In this document: positions 35,090 to 45,471 of the stretch, piece by piece
How positions within the stretch are numbered: the stretch's first letter is position 1
Layout: the number at the start of each line of letters is the position of its first letter
From: Cordylochernes scorpioides
Taxonomy: Eukaryota > Arthropoda > Arachnida > Pseudoscorpiones > Chernetidae
DNA length: 64,000 nucleotides
Reading direction: 5' to 3'
Assembly (NCBI GenBank): GCA_030710605.1
Contig: CP092865.1
Coordinates: 32,753,986 to 32,817,985, forward strand
Program-made: the position numbers and the translations under genes
The notes under the pieces: generated by a model
The model's database searches: none
What the model was told of the DNA's origin: nothing
The model's input: only the letters and a program-made list of their open reading frames with translations

Positions 35090-36131
35090 TGAACTAGTTG
35101 ATGAGCACTTTGCCAGTATTGGGCTCAATATTTATCTTCTCACTTTGTGATCCCTACACACAACCATTTTTGGAGCTTAGAAATTGAGAAAGACATTGTT
35201 TCTAAGCCAAATAACTAGGGCAAAAGGTACTCGATAGATTCAACATGCCTTTCATGTAATTGTTCAGAAACTCCTTTCGATCCAAATGTAAAGCTGTCTA
35301 AAGGGAATACAAGTGAAAACCAAAACATAGGAAATATTCTGTATGCAGAAGCGATAGGATGTTTGATGTTTCTAGCTGTCTCACACATCCAGACATATCT
35401 TTCGCTGTTAATAAAATAAGTCAGTTACATCTAATCCAAATCAAAGTCACTGCAAAACTGTTAAGGGAGTTTTCAAGTTTTAAAAGAAAATCAGGACTCG
35501 AGTATTTTATAAAAAGAACAGATAATATCAAATTAATTGGATACTCAGACACTGTCTTCACTGGAGACATTGATTCTTGAAAGAACACTGTAGGGTACGT
35601 TTTTCAACTCGCAGAGGGATCAATCACTTGTAGTAGTCAAAAGCAGTTGGCGGTCACCCTTTCTACTACTGAATCAGAATACATTGCGGGAAGCTGCATG
35701 GCTAAAACTGTTAATCAGTGAAGTTATTTCACAAGATTGTCAACCTATTCCTATCATGATTGACCAGAGCAGAATAAATCAAGAATTTCATAAAAGGACA
35801 AAACATGTTGATGCCAAATTTCATTTTCTAAGAGAACTGCAATGAAATGGAAACTTATCAACTGCTCAGCTAGCTGACGTCTTCACCAAGGCTCTGCCAA
35901 CTCGATGCTTTCAAAGATTTCTTAAAGACATTGAGCACTGGACCACTTTCAAGTGGAATTGTTGTTGCAAAGGTGAAAGCAATAGTCACACAGCTGACTC
36001 CTGCGGCCACCACAAGCGGAGCTAAATTTAGACTAATGGTCTGTCAGCTCTGCCTTTGACTACTGTACATAAGCCTTGTGATAAAATCCTTTTTTTAAAA
36101 TATTCATCTTTTCTTAATAAAAAAAAAAAAG
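35090..36131 (+). pseudogene. copia pol 3' fragment with A-rich end
   Basis: RNase H pieces in several frames: YAEAIGC, HPDISFAVNKISQL, LIGYSDTVF and AGDIDS-like, then TESEYI and GSCMAKTVN, DVFTKALPTRCF. These are in copia order. It ends at 36116-36131 with taataaaaaaaaaaaa, so the fragment may derive from a polyadenylated transcript. Many stops. Confidence 0.75.
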
Positions 36132-36437
36132 ATAATTTGTTATTATCACTGTTTGATAATTTTAAAATATCCAAAATGTTCCATATTGATGCTGCAAGAA
36201 GAATGCCGCGAGAAAAATAATGCAAAGCTACCAAGAATAACTTTCAAGATGCTGAGGGAATCTTTGAATGAACACATAAGATCCATGTTGCAAGCCGTGA
36301 TAACAGCATCTAAAAGGAAGGAGTTTTTTTTCATTATTTTATCAACAGGTTATTAATTTGAATATTTTATGAAATATATTTTGTTTTGATCAAATGATAT
36401 GGTAAAAGTCGGATTAAAGATTAGGAACCTAAGGTAT
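36132..36437. other. Unannotated sequence
   Basis: A 67-codon frame here (36153-36356) has no recognisable domain and a competing frame on the other strand. No support for a gene. Confidence 0.4.
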
Positions 36438-36514
36438 CAAGACCACATCCAAATGAATAAATTATATGTGATGTTTTGTGTGTGTTGTTACTGAAATGTC
36501 ATACATAATTTATT
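36438..36514. mobile_element. Degenerate hammerhead-family fold-back
   Basis: Arms ccaaatgaataaattatatg and its complement around a loop ending GTTACTGAAATGTCATACA. The ending matches GTTACCGAAACGTCACACA of the 56-kb elements. The left half of the ribozyme core is missing. Confidence 0.45.
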
Positions 36515-36949
36515 CATTTGGAGATGTTATCAGGATACTTTGTTTTGTTCAAAATTGCCTTGTCATACAAACATTTGTATTGTCACAATATTAATAGCAG
36601 CCTTGTTATCAAACACAATAAATAGATAATTGAAATAATGATACAAATTATTTCCATCAAGGAAGAATTTGAAATGGGACTGATGACCCATGGCGCAAAA
36701 TTAAATGACATTCTTAAATAGACCTTTCGTGGTTTTATTTTCTTGACCTTATTTAGCGGCTGGAACTTCAACAGGCTTATTTCTTTGCAAGTGGTCCAAC
36801 TAGATTGCAGTTTTCCATTGAAACTTATATAGCACACATTTATAATGAATACTTTTAAAACTTGATCCATCATTTGTTCATGTTAACTTTCCCCTCAAAT
36901 CCTCTCAATTGAATTTAATAAAATTTATAAATACATAATGTAACACTAA

Positions 36950-37940
36950 TTTGCAACACCAAAAAGTGGGGAAAAAAGTTGAGAGAATCTGCATAAAGAG
37001 AGTACCAGTAACAAGCAATAAATGATCTTTTTTAGAACAGAATACACCTGTACAATAAATGACATCGCCATTCACTGTGGGCGGCTATACAAGCAGCAAC
37101 ATGTATTGGTACTGACTCAATGAACATGCGGATGGCCTTCTGAGGGATGGCTTCCCATTCCATGTCAACCATTATCCACAGTTCATCTTCGTCTGTGTCA
37201 TCTTCATTGCGTCTGTGTCAGCATATGCAAACGACATCCAATTAGGTTCCAGATGTGTTCTATAGGTGAGAGACTGGTGGCCACCAAGGTTTCATGTTAG
37301 CTGATGCATGCCGGGTGAGATTGAGCGTTATCCTGCTAGAAAATGGCCTTTGGTACCCCCTGAAGGAAGGGCTGCAGCACGTCATCCACATATTTGGGTC
37401 ATCATGATGCCCTCAATAAGAATTAGAGGTGATCAGCTATCATAAGGCAGCTATTCCTCAAACCATAATTCCTTATTGTCGTGAGGTGAGGCGTCCCACA
37501 GATGTGGTTGGATTGGACTTGTCACCAAGACTGTGGCAAACTCTTACTCAGTGAATGACATCGCTAAAACAGAAACATGGTTCATCTGAGAACACTACCC
37601 CTGAGCCATTCACTGTCTTAACATGAGTATATGTCACCAGCGACCAATCTGCACATAATGGTTTTGGTTTATATGAGAGAATCAAGAGTATCCTGCACAT
37701 CCTGAAAATGGCGACAAAAGTGAACTGTGGGGGCACCAACGCCTGCTGACATCCCTCTGGCCAAACCAGCACCCCAACAATTCCTTGTTCTAATCATCTT
37801 CGCCATAGCCAGTGCAAGGTGGACGCATTGAGGTGTCTGTCCTTAAAGATTTGACATATAGACCAACCGGCCCTTCTGAGTCCAATCACCATAACTCTAT
37901 TGAAATTGTCTGTCTGCTGGAACTGCCTTGAATGGCAGAG
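36950..37940 (-). pseudogene. Tc1-like transposase remnant
   Basis: The minus strand keeps MVIGLRRAGWSICQI, ASTLHWLWRR (the paired-type helix-turn-helix region), a SDEPCFCFSD catalytic-type block (~37590), and later QDNAQ-like and GWPP/SPDL-like pieces down to ~37080. A cacttttggtgttgca-type end lies near 36960. Heavily decayed, many stops. Confidence 0.65.
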
Positions 37941-38204
37941 CCTTGCATTCTCTGCTAATAAACATTTCTCCGAGTCAAAAAAAAAAAAAATTTCAAATAC
38001 TCTCCTTGTCAAAAAGATAGGTACGAATATTAGAAAATTTAAAAGTTCCTTGTTAAAACGACATTTTAAAACTATTCCGCATGTATTTCTTTTCAACGAA
38101 AAATCAAAATTTATTTCAAGGAGAAATAACGATTATTTCTAACCTTTGGGATGAGGTATGAAAAGGTGAATTATGAAGAGTAATGATAAACGGAAAAATA
38201 AAAG

Positions 38205-38282
38205 TGTCCAGGGATGGGAATCTTGTGGGAAACACTGTTCCGCTTACCGGGCAGATGCCATGTCCACTAGGCTACCCTGGAC
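38205..38282 (-). pseudogene. tRNA-like head, left arm (damaged T-arm)
   Basis: Reverse complement of the right-arm tRNA-like sequence. The acceptor arms GTCCAGG/CCTGGAC are intact, but the T-loop is changed to GTGTTTCCCACAAGATTCCC, so the B box is lost. Confidence 0.75.
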
Positions 38283-38309
38283 ATGTATTATTTACGAACA
38301 GAAAAATAT

Positions 38310-38384
38310 GTCCAGGGTAGCCTAGTGGACATGGCATCTGCCCGGTAAGCGGAACAGTGTGGGTTCGATTCCCATCCCTGGACA
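38310..38384 (+). tRNA. tRNA-like sequence, anticodon loop CCGGTAA
   Basis: Folds as a cloverleaf. Acceptor stem GTCCAGG/CCTGGAC, an A-box-like TAGCCTAGTGG, anticodon stem TCTGC/GCGGA around CCGGTAA (anticodon would be GGT), T-arm GTGGG-TTCGATT-CCCAT (good B box), discriminator A, and a TTTT terminator at 38386. The body resembles tRNA-Arg. The universal U33 is C and GGT is unusual for eukaryotic tRNA-Thr, so this is more likely the Pol III promoter head of a SINE than a working tRNA. Confidence 0.6.
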
Positions 38385-38752
38385 CTTTTATTTTTCCATT
38401 TATCATTACTCTTCACAATTCACCTTTTCATACCTCATCCCAAAGGTTAGAAATAATCATTATTTCTCCTTGAAAAAAATTTTGATTTTTCGTTGAAAAG
38501 AAACACATGCGGAATAGTTTTAAAATATCGTTTTACAATCACAAGCCGCATTATATTATATTAAAAGTTCCTCCTCTCATATCTCAATCAACATGTATGG
38601 AGTAGCTGCACAATTTGCATAACTCAGTGAGCTAATTTGACCATGAAATTTGCATGTTGACAAAGGGGATTAATTTATTGAATTTGTGACGAGCTTGTTT
38701 CTAATTTAAAAGAACACATAATACATAAGCACTAAAATCTTATTTTCCTTAA

Positions 38753-38855
38753 GTTACCTTAAGACTGAATTAATAAATTGTGCATGAGGTTTTGGAAACA
38801 GTATTTTGTTACCGTAAGGTCACACACAATTTATAAATTTGGTCTTGTTACCTTA
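38753..38855. mobile_element. Tiny hammerhead-family fold-back with 9-bp repeat
   Basis: Arms agactgaattaataaattgtg and complement enclose GTTACCGTAAGGTCACACA, a decayed GAAACGTCACACA ribozyme end. gttacctta occurs on both sides (38753-38761, 38847-38855) and may be the TSD. Confidence 0.45.
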
Positions 38856-38969
38856 GTTTCTAGCCTATAATTGTACTTATTCTCTTTGATAAAGGGAGAC
38901 AGCAGGTTGCCAAAATATCATAGAAATAAGTATAAGGTGAAAATATCTCAAATTCATTTATCTACTGTA

Positions 38970-39012
38970 TGGAACGCTTCACGATTTTGCGTGTCATCCT
39001 TGCGCAGGGGCC

Positions 39013-39052
<40 letters not shown>

Positions 39053-39072
39053 ACCGCCGAACAAGCGTGTAC
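38970..39072 (-). ncRNA. U6 snRNA copy, probably a retrocopy
   Basis: The complement contains the full U6 body: a 5' GTAC...TTCGGCGGTAC hairpin, ATACTAAAATTGGAACGATA, the ACAGAGAAGATTAGCATGG catalytic region, CCCCTGCGCAAGGATGACA, and AAATCGTGAAGCGTTCCA. There is no T-run terminator after it. An 11-bp direct repeat, tatctactgta, flanks it (38959-38969, 39073-39083). U6 is the catalytic spliceosomal RNA; this copy is likely non-functional. Confidence 0.88.
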
Positions 39073-39077
39073 TATCT

Positions 39078-39180
39078 ACTGTAGTACTCTCTGTAAAGAA
39101 CAACGCTTAATTGAAGAGCTAAAGTGTCCTTCATAGAGAGGTGTCTGCTAGCAGTGGTCCTCTCTTGAGGTTCCATTAAA
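39078..39180 (+). repeat. Degenerate pogo-type MITE end
   Basis: ctgtagtactctctgtaaag...aagtgtccttcatagagaggtgtc...ggtcctctcttgaggttcc parallels the 165-bp MITE at 48301-48465. The U6 copy sits exactly at its left end. Confidence 0.6.
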
Positions 39181-39654
39181 AAAAATTCACAATAAAGACT
39201 AAGATTTTCTACCTTTAGAGTGTAGTTTTTTTATATAAACTAAGAACCTCTTTAAAAGTCAACTTTATTCCAAGTGAGAGTTGCTTTCCATTTAAAATAC
39301 ATAGTGTTTATTCAAATTCAGTTAAATAAATTAACATAGGCAATTTGGTGAAAAAAAACCCGGAATGAGAGGGCATGGCTCATCAGTGTCAAACTAAGCC
39401 ATTCTTTTTTACAGTACAAGTCTAAAGAAAAAATTTTAAATATCAACAAGTAGCATTAAAAATTTGTATATTAATTTTTACACTAGATGGTGTTGATATA
39501 TTGCTATCAAATGTTGGGGGTGTTCTGTGATCTAAAAGATAATTTGAGAAAACTTGAAGTGTAGTTTCATTTTGGTAAAAATGGCAGTTTTAGCCAACCC
39601 CAACTCCCCAGTCTTCTCCACAAAATAAAAACTACTAGATACATAATTTTTCTA

Positions 39655-39660
39655 TTTATT
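39655..39660 (-). other. Polyadenylation signal of the ABHD12-like gene
   Basis: AATAAA on the minus strand (tttatt here), 146 bp after the stop codon. A good candidate for the transcript's 3' end. Confidence 0.65.
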
Positions 39661-39805
39661 CCTACACATCCATATACTTATATAAAATCATTTCACACAA
39701 TATGTACAAACTTACAAGGGCACTTGTATTATAAAGAGGCAAACAATGGAATTGAGTAAAGGAAACTCTGAAAGACTAAACAACAACAATGTTCCCAAGT
39801 AATGT

Positions 39806-40852
39806 TCAGCTCAGAGACATGACGAAGTTCTTCACCACTGAGGGAAGCTGGGCATCTTTGTACAGGCCCTTGTGGCCATACTGGGGGAACTCCACCATGG
39901 ATACCTGGCAGCCTTTTCTTTGTGCCGTGGCAAAAAGCTGACGTCCAAGATGAACAGGCACCATGGCGTCATCCTCTGCATGGAGAATTAGAACAGGGGA
40001 CTTCACATCTGCAATCAGAGCCTCACTGTCTAGATGTGTTTCTTCTGATTCCAGGCTTCTGACAAAGACAGATTCAAAGTAGGGCATGTAGCGATGGATG
40101 ATTGTAAGGGGGTAATAGCGTGCTGCATCTGACACTTTGGTGAAGGGAGCCTCTAGGACAAGGCCCATAGGACATCTTCCTTCCTTGCAGAGTTCTGCAA
40201 CCAAGGCTACGGACACTGCTGTTCCCAGTGAATGGCCCCATACAATAACCTGGGAGCCTCCGTTGCGCTTGACCCAGTCATACACAGCCCTAGCATCGCG
40301 CACCAGGCCACGCGCAGAAGGTGGAACATTTGTGGAATCTCCAAATCCCCTGTAGTCGAAGGCCACCACAGGCAGGTTGACCTGGTCTGAGGTCAGTAGC
40401 TTGTAGAGCTCCACTCTGTGGCCGCCACCCCTTGTGCCGGCATTCCCATGCACATACACTACAACAGGCTGCGCTGGGTCAAAGCGATTCCCCTCCTGGC
40501 AATCCTGGGGCAGCTGAATGTTCCATGTGCCCAGCTTCACATTGGCCTCACTCTGCAGGTAGAGATTGTGAGCACACTTGAGGCCATAGGCGGCTGGCTC
40601 TGAGAGATTGCCCACCCGGGACAAGGACACGTAGTTGAGGAAGACGGAGTGGCGGCGGATGGGAGGGTAGTAGAGGAAGAGCAGGGGGATGACGACATAG
40701 ACGACCACCAGGAGGACAGCCAGCACCTTGAACCATCTCCTGGAGTAGATGGGACTGGATTTGGTCTCCTTCGGTTTCTCCTTATACTCAGTACCATCGT
40801 CCATGGCTGTCGGTGTGGCATCTGCACCTTTAGGACCACGGGACCGAATCAT
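39806..40852 (-). CDS. ABHD12: ABHD12-like lysophosphatidylserine lipase
   Basis: 348-residue intact frame. ABHD12 proteins are ER-membrane serine hydrolases that cleave lysophosphatidylserine and monoacylglycerols. Visible: a charged cytosolic N-terminus, one membrane span (residues ~40-61, VLAVLLVVVYVVIPLLFLYY), an N-glycosylation site NLS at 82-84, oxyanion-hole HGNAGTRGG (135-143), nucleophile elbow GHSLG with Ser208, acid in HAEDD (~294), and His327 in QYGHKG. Length is close to the family (~400). I chose ATG 40852 because a good splice acceptor, ctctgtgcag, lies six bases upstream. The frame also stays open above it (an alternative ATG at 40915). No intron breaks the coding region, although vertebrate ABHD12 has many. 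GC-richer than its surroundings. Confidence 0.93.
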   Translation of the reverse strand: MIRSRGPKGADATPTAMDDGTEYKEKPKETKSSPIYSRRWFKVLAVLLVVVYVVIPLLFLYYPPIRRHSVFLNYVSLSRVGNLSEPAAYGLKCAHNLYLQSEANVKLGTWNIQLPQDCQEGNRFDPAQPVVVYVHGNAGTRGGGHRVELYKLLTSDQVNLPVVAFDYRGFGDSTNVPPSARGLVRDARAVYDWVKRNGGSQVIVWGHSLGTAVSVALVAELCKEGRCPMGLVLEAPFTKVSDAARYYPLTIIHRYMPYFESVFVRSLESEETHLDSEALIADVKSPVLILHAEDDAMVPVHLGRQLFATAQRKGCQVSMVEFPQYGHKGLYKDAQLPSVVKNFVMSLS

Positions 40853-40857
40853 GGTGC

Positions 40858-40880
40858 CTGCACAGAGATTTAGAATTAGA
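40858..40880 (-). other. Putative 3' splice site upstream of the ABHD12 start
   Basis: The complement has a pyrimidine-containing stretch ending ctctgtgcag just before GCACCATG, implying a 5' UTR intron. The upstream exon is not identified. Bases 40916-41406 are AT-rich with no gene. Confidence 0.55.
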
Positions 40881-41418
40881 TTCCAGAATAATATCTGAGA
40901 TACATATTTATACAACTATCATTGCTCTTTAAAAATTAAGTCAAAAACAATGTAATGTTAATATCTAAATAAATAAAAGGTATTTTTCATATTCTGAAAT
41001 GGTGTAGAACATCATGTAAAACATTTCTCTTCACACGATACATTATTCCAAAGAGGTGTCTTGAGGGTTTGGTAGTAATAATCTTCCCACTAGAGGACAC
41101 TTAGATGAGTACTGTTGGAATATTACAGAGTAACAATGGCTATAGATGAGACTTGAGTTTGAAAAGGAACATGTATGAAATAATGTTTCATTTTTTTGTT
41201 GTTTTCATGTAGACATATATACCAAGATTTGTTTTGTATAATTGCTATAAATAATATGCATAGTTAAATTGGTTAAGGATTCATCCTTCTAACTTACTTT
41301 AATTAACGATCCTGATCGTTACTTTAATTAAATAACAAGTACTCCCTCTAGATGGTGGTGGCAATAAAGTTTCCAAAATTATTTGGCCTATTACTTTGGG
41401 AGAATTTGATCCATAAAT

Positions 41419-41731
41419 TTTTTTTTTTGCTTATCCCTAGTACACGTGGTACAGGCCATGATAATCATGGTGGGTAGTTAGCGTACTGCTTTTTACTGTA
41501 AGCGCACCACATGTCTACATATGTGAAAGCAGTTCGACTTTGCACTTACAAATGTGCCAGAGCCCCGTTTGGTTACTTGCACTCGCTGGTGGGGTTGGAC
41601 TTTTGCAAGAATCGGGGGGCCATTGGAGCATTTTTTTTTTTAAACAGAAAAAAAAGTGTCCAATGCGGGAATCGAACCCAGGTCGTAGTGGTCAAAAACC
41701 AAACGGTTTAACCAGCCTTCCACCGACCCCC
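41419..41731 (-). mobile_element. tRNA-derived SINE, TSD 12 bp
   Basis: 313 bp on the minus strand. A tRNA-like head (GGGGTCGGTGGAAGGCTGG, A box TGGTTAAACCG, B box GGTTCGATTCC) is followed by a unique body (ggttacttgcactcgctgg complement) and a poly-A tail next to ttagggataagc. A perfect 12-bp TSD, tgatccataaat, lies at 41407-41418 and 41732-41743. Near-identical to 54650-54961. Confidence 0.93.
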
Positions 41732-42139
41732 TGATCCATAAATCTAAATTATACCTTATCAAAGCTCTTTTTGAAATTAGAGTTTAAAAAAAAAGTGATT
41801 AAATAAAATCAGGAAAAAAAGCTAGTGATATCACTGAGCACATTCTGTACACATGGTAGGTAACATGCCTGCACATGCTGCCACGTCTGGAAGGACAATC
41901 AACTGTATGTGTCACACTTGTTTATCTGACCCTGAGGATGACTGGCAAATGGTAAACTGATGTGTATTGCATCTAGATGACTAGCTTTATTTCAGGTCAA
42001 AAATGTATGGATTCTTACATAGTGTCTTCTATTTCATTTAATGAGGTGTATTTAGGGAGACACACTGTATGGACATAAGCTTGTATATAATAGGTTGATG
42101 GAAGAGCCTAGCTAGTTACATTACTTGTATATATAATTA

Positions 42140-42225
42140 CAGTAATACTTCTTTAATTCCACACCCCAAGAGATCAGAGCTTTCAGTTGAATTAAAGTTG
42201 GTTAGATCATTTCACTGTTAGTGGA
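42140..42225 (+). repeat. End of a second-type pogo-like element
   Basis: cagtaatacttctttaattcc and cacaccccaagagatcagag match the right terminus (complemented) of the 44291-45471 element. Only one end remains. Bases 41744-42139 otherwise hold no gene. Confidence 0.6.
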
Positions 42226-43741
42226 CATTTTTCACACAAGGATGACCATAAATATAATTAAAATAATATTTTTAGAAAATATACCGTTGTAATATACAGT
42301 AAAACCCTGCTAATACGAACCCTGGATATAGCGAACCTTCCCTTATAACGAACCCACGGCGATTCCCGATTCCATTCCATTGAAAATACCATCGCTATAA
42401 CAAACTTTATGATTTTTAAAATAACGAACTACCCCTATAATGAACCTATTTTCGGTCCCAAAATAATAAAATCTATTAAAAATACTATGCTTATAACGAA
42501 CTTAAAATTGTGATTGAAAAAAAAAATTAAAACAACAAAATTTTGAGCATGTTTCAGCTCACGGATAGCGATTTCAAAACAAAAAATTTAGAGGCATTGT
42601 TTGTTTTCATTTCCATTCTATTTTTGCTGTATGTTGTATAAATTTTTACACATTATACTTTTATTTAATAGAATATCTTTGCATTCGACAATTTTGAAAT
42701 AGAAGAAAAATACAAATGGCTTCCAAAATAAAGAAAAGAAACAAAGAGTGGCGTTCTAAAAAAAAAAAACAGTGGCAGCATGCCCTTTTAGAAGCGTTTT
42801 ATATCAAGTTTAACCTAGGCTAAAAAATAATTCCAAATAATTTTAAAGCAAGAAATGGTTTGAATAACAGGTTAAAAACAAAATTTAATATACACTTCAA
42901 GAATATGTAGAAACTGGAATTGGAAAAAGAAAAAAAAAAAAAACAGTTCCCCGTGTCTCATGGGCCACAAACAAATGGACTTATAAATTCTCAAAAACTA
43001 CCACTACAGTTATATTTCTAGAATGGAATTCTTATTAGGTATATGACTCAATCAGGGTTCGCGTATATTCCCCCTGGCCGGCCGTTTTACCGCCAATTTT
43101 GTGTTTGCAAATTGGCATTTTTATTCGCAATTTTACCGATCGCGCTATCGTACCAACATGTTTCGCGTCCGATTTTTCTGAATTCAATACTTTTGAATCA
43201 TCCTCAATTGATTCAGAAAACACGGAGCTTTATTCCTTTGATGGAAATAACCATTATTTAAGACAATTCTGATTTTCAAATTTCACTTTTCACTTTCAAA
43301 CAACAAGCTATTAGAGGCATTTTTTCAAATAAATATAGTATTATATTATTTGAGAAAGATGTTCTAAAATACTCTTATACCTTTTAAATATATAATTAAT
43401 AATGTTTTGCCTAGGGAATTTGGCTTAATTTTTAAATAATACATAGTTTTATATATAAACATGTATGCTAATCATAAGAAGAACCTATTATCAAATGACT
43501 TCTTTTGACATTCCCCATTACTGTAAAGAAATGGTCAATTTAGGGAATTAAAACAAAGTGACCATTATTAAGTGGCTGCCTTTTCCTGTTTGTATGGCTG
43601 TTTTTTAACCCTTAACTGGACGGGTGGATTTTTCTTACGTAACTAGATGGGTAGATTCAACCCACTTAATACAAATGTTAATATACAGATTTTGACATTT
43701 AAAAATTCTGAATATAATCTATTTACAGTTTTCACAAATTT

Positions 43742-44290
43742 TTAAAAATGTTTTTGCGAATGCTTAGTTGACATACAGAGCAAAGGGTTTTTATTTTTTA
43801 CTGCGTTTTTTGATTGACATTTGTAGCACCTTTTTGGAGTTTCAGATTGTTGTGGCATCGCAGTTTCACTTGGTTTACTTGAACCATCATTCTTCTTGAA
43901 TTGTCGTCTGTAATTCCAGTGGGAGAGAATTGAGATTACGTGTGGCCAGGTGTTCATCAGTCAATGCTCTCCCAAGATCAACAATAAATTGACTCCTTTC
44001 TTTTTTACGCTTTTTATCATTCTGATTACCAATTTTCGTTTTTTTTTTTTTTTTTTTGGTAACATAGGAAACTAAAGTGGTTGTCCTAGAAAAACCAAAA
44101 ATAAATGTTCCTGATACTCTATTAGGGTGCGGTTGAAATTGTGGCGGAATCTAAGGTTTTTGTTCAATATCATCGTTCCTAAATATGTAAGGCCATGTTC
44201 TTTCAACTTATCAACAAATTCTACTGAAGTGAATCAATTGTCTGCTGGAATATTTCTTCCAAAGTGTGGTCGACTAATCTCTAAAACATA
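43742..44290 (-). pseudogene. piggyBac transposase C-terminal fragment
   Basis: The minus strand reads pieces of the late catalytic region (LKEHGLTYLGTMILNKN, QEHLFLVF) and then SQFIVDLGRALTDEHL. In another frame follows the C-terminal Cys-rich zinc-binding segment (KRCYKCQSKNAVKNK, LLCMSTKHSQKHF). The N-terminal two thirds are absent. Frameshifts and stops throughout. Confidence 0.78.
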
Positions 44291-45471
44291 CAGTATAACC
44301 TCGTTAATTCGACACACCCCAATTCGACACTCGGCGATAATTCGACCATGTTCCGATGTCCCGACCTCCGGCCTATCAAATAACAAACCGTAATTCGACA
44401 GTATCGATAATACGACAGTTCTGATAGTTCGACCATTTTAAAATTCGAATTTCGACAATTGAATGTTATTTTACATGCAACTTTACCGCTAAAACGGTTT
44501 TACGGCGGCGGCATCGGCGGGCGGCGACGATCGGCGGGCGCCGATACGATCGCGCCATGCGCACTTTTGGTTTCTGGTTAGTTTAAGTTTCACTTTGCAG
44601 TGCCGTTGCGCAATTTCGCGGATGTTATTGTTGTTGTTTTTTTTTACGCGGGAATTTCGGCATCATGCCCTAACTAATAATAATTTTTATTTTTTTATTT
44701 TAACATTGAAATATTTTAGCTATTTTTAAATTTATAAATAATTTCTTTTTAAATAAATAAATCTTTATAAAATGATCCAACAATGATTATGATAACATTT
44801 TATTTCAATATTCCATTTCTGTGTTATTATAAAAGATTTAAACACAAAATCAATAACACCTGCAGCAGCAGTGGATGCCTTTAATACATTAAAATTTATT
44901 TATTAAAAGACATTTCAGAGGAAGAAAGGCATGCATGTTTTTTCAAAATGCCATCTGGAATACATCCTGAATAGGATTTCAGTGCAAAAACAGATATCTA
45001 TAAAGGAATTTTTTAAAAGATCTCTTCATGATTATTTAAAAATGATATTTTAAAATTTTCTTTTTATATATTTACCATATTTATTTCCTTTCAACTGCTA
45101 TATTTTTCAATTAGAATAAAATATTATTTAATATATTATATTTAATATTTTAATGTCTGTAGAGTTAATATTTGATTATATTACTGAAAAGAAACACATT
45201 GCCAATAAATTTATTTGTTACAATTATTTATGTTTCTAAAATATGTATAATGCCATTTTGTCACTGATACTAAAAGTTAATCATGAAAATAATATAAAAA
45301 CACACAATGGTTTCAATTAATATCATTAATTTATATTACAAAGCTATTTAAAAAAAAAATTATTTTAGCGAGTTAGATGATTACCTAATCATATAACCTT
45401 AATTCAACACTTCCTTTAATTCAACCGAAAGCTCTGATCCCTTGGGGTGTTGAATTAAAGAGGTTCGACTG
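44291..45471 (+). mobile_element. pogo/Tigger-like element P2, nested in piggyBac
   Basis: 1,181 bp. Left end CAGTATAACCTCGTTAATTC, right end the complement of CAGTCGAACCTCTTTAATTC, TA on both sides (44289-44290, 45472-45473). No transposase ORF. A GC-rich patch (44506-44575, repeated cggcgg/cgatcgg motifs) is striking in the AT-rich body. Confidence 0.88.

Larger units (their letters stand above)
38051..38560. mobile_element. Palindromic tRNA-SINE inverted dimer with 12-bp TSD
   Basis: Two arms, 38051-38284 and 38308-38537, are near-perfect reverse complements around a ~23-bp loop. Each arm holds a tRNA-like head at the centre and ~155 bp of SINE-like body outward. A perfect 12-bp direct repeat, ttaaaagttcct, flanks the insertion (38039-38050, 38561-38572). 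The unit was therefore inserted as a dimer or completed during insertion. Confidence 0.85.

Noticed and set aside
36153-36356. 67-codon ORF between copia and Tc1 remnants
   Set aside because: No domain, an overlapping ORF on the other strand, and no conserved context.
38310-38384. Functional tRNA-Thr(GGT) gene
   Set aside because: U33 is replaced by C, the body looks Arg-like, and it is embedded in a palindromic insertion with a TSD; kept only as tRNA-like.
40853-40915. Upstream ATG extending the ABHD12 ORF to 369 residues
   Set aside because: The extra 21 residues cross a good splice-acceptor sequence and are AT-rich non-family sequence.
41925-41985. cctgaggatgactgg...actgatgtg, resembling a decayed hammerhead
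   Set aside because: The order of core motifs is wrong and no palindrome or TSD was found.
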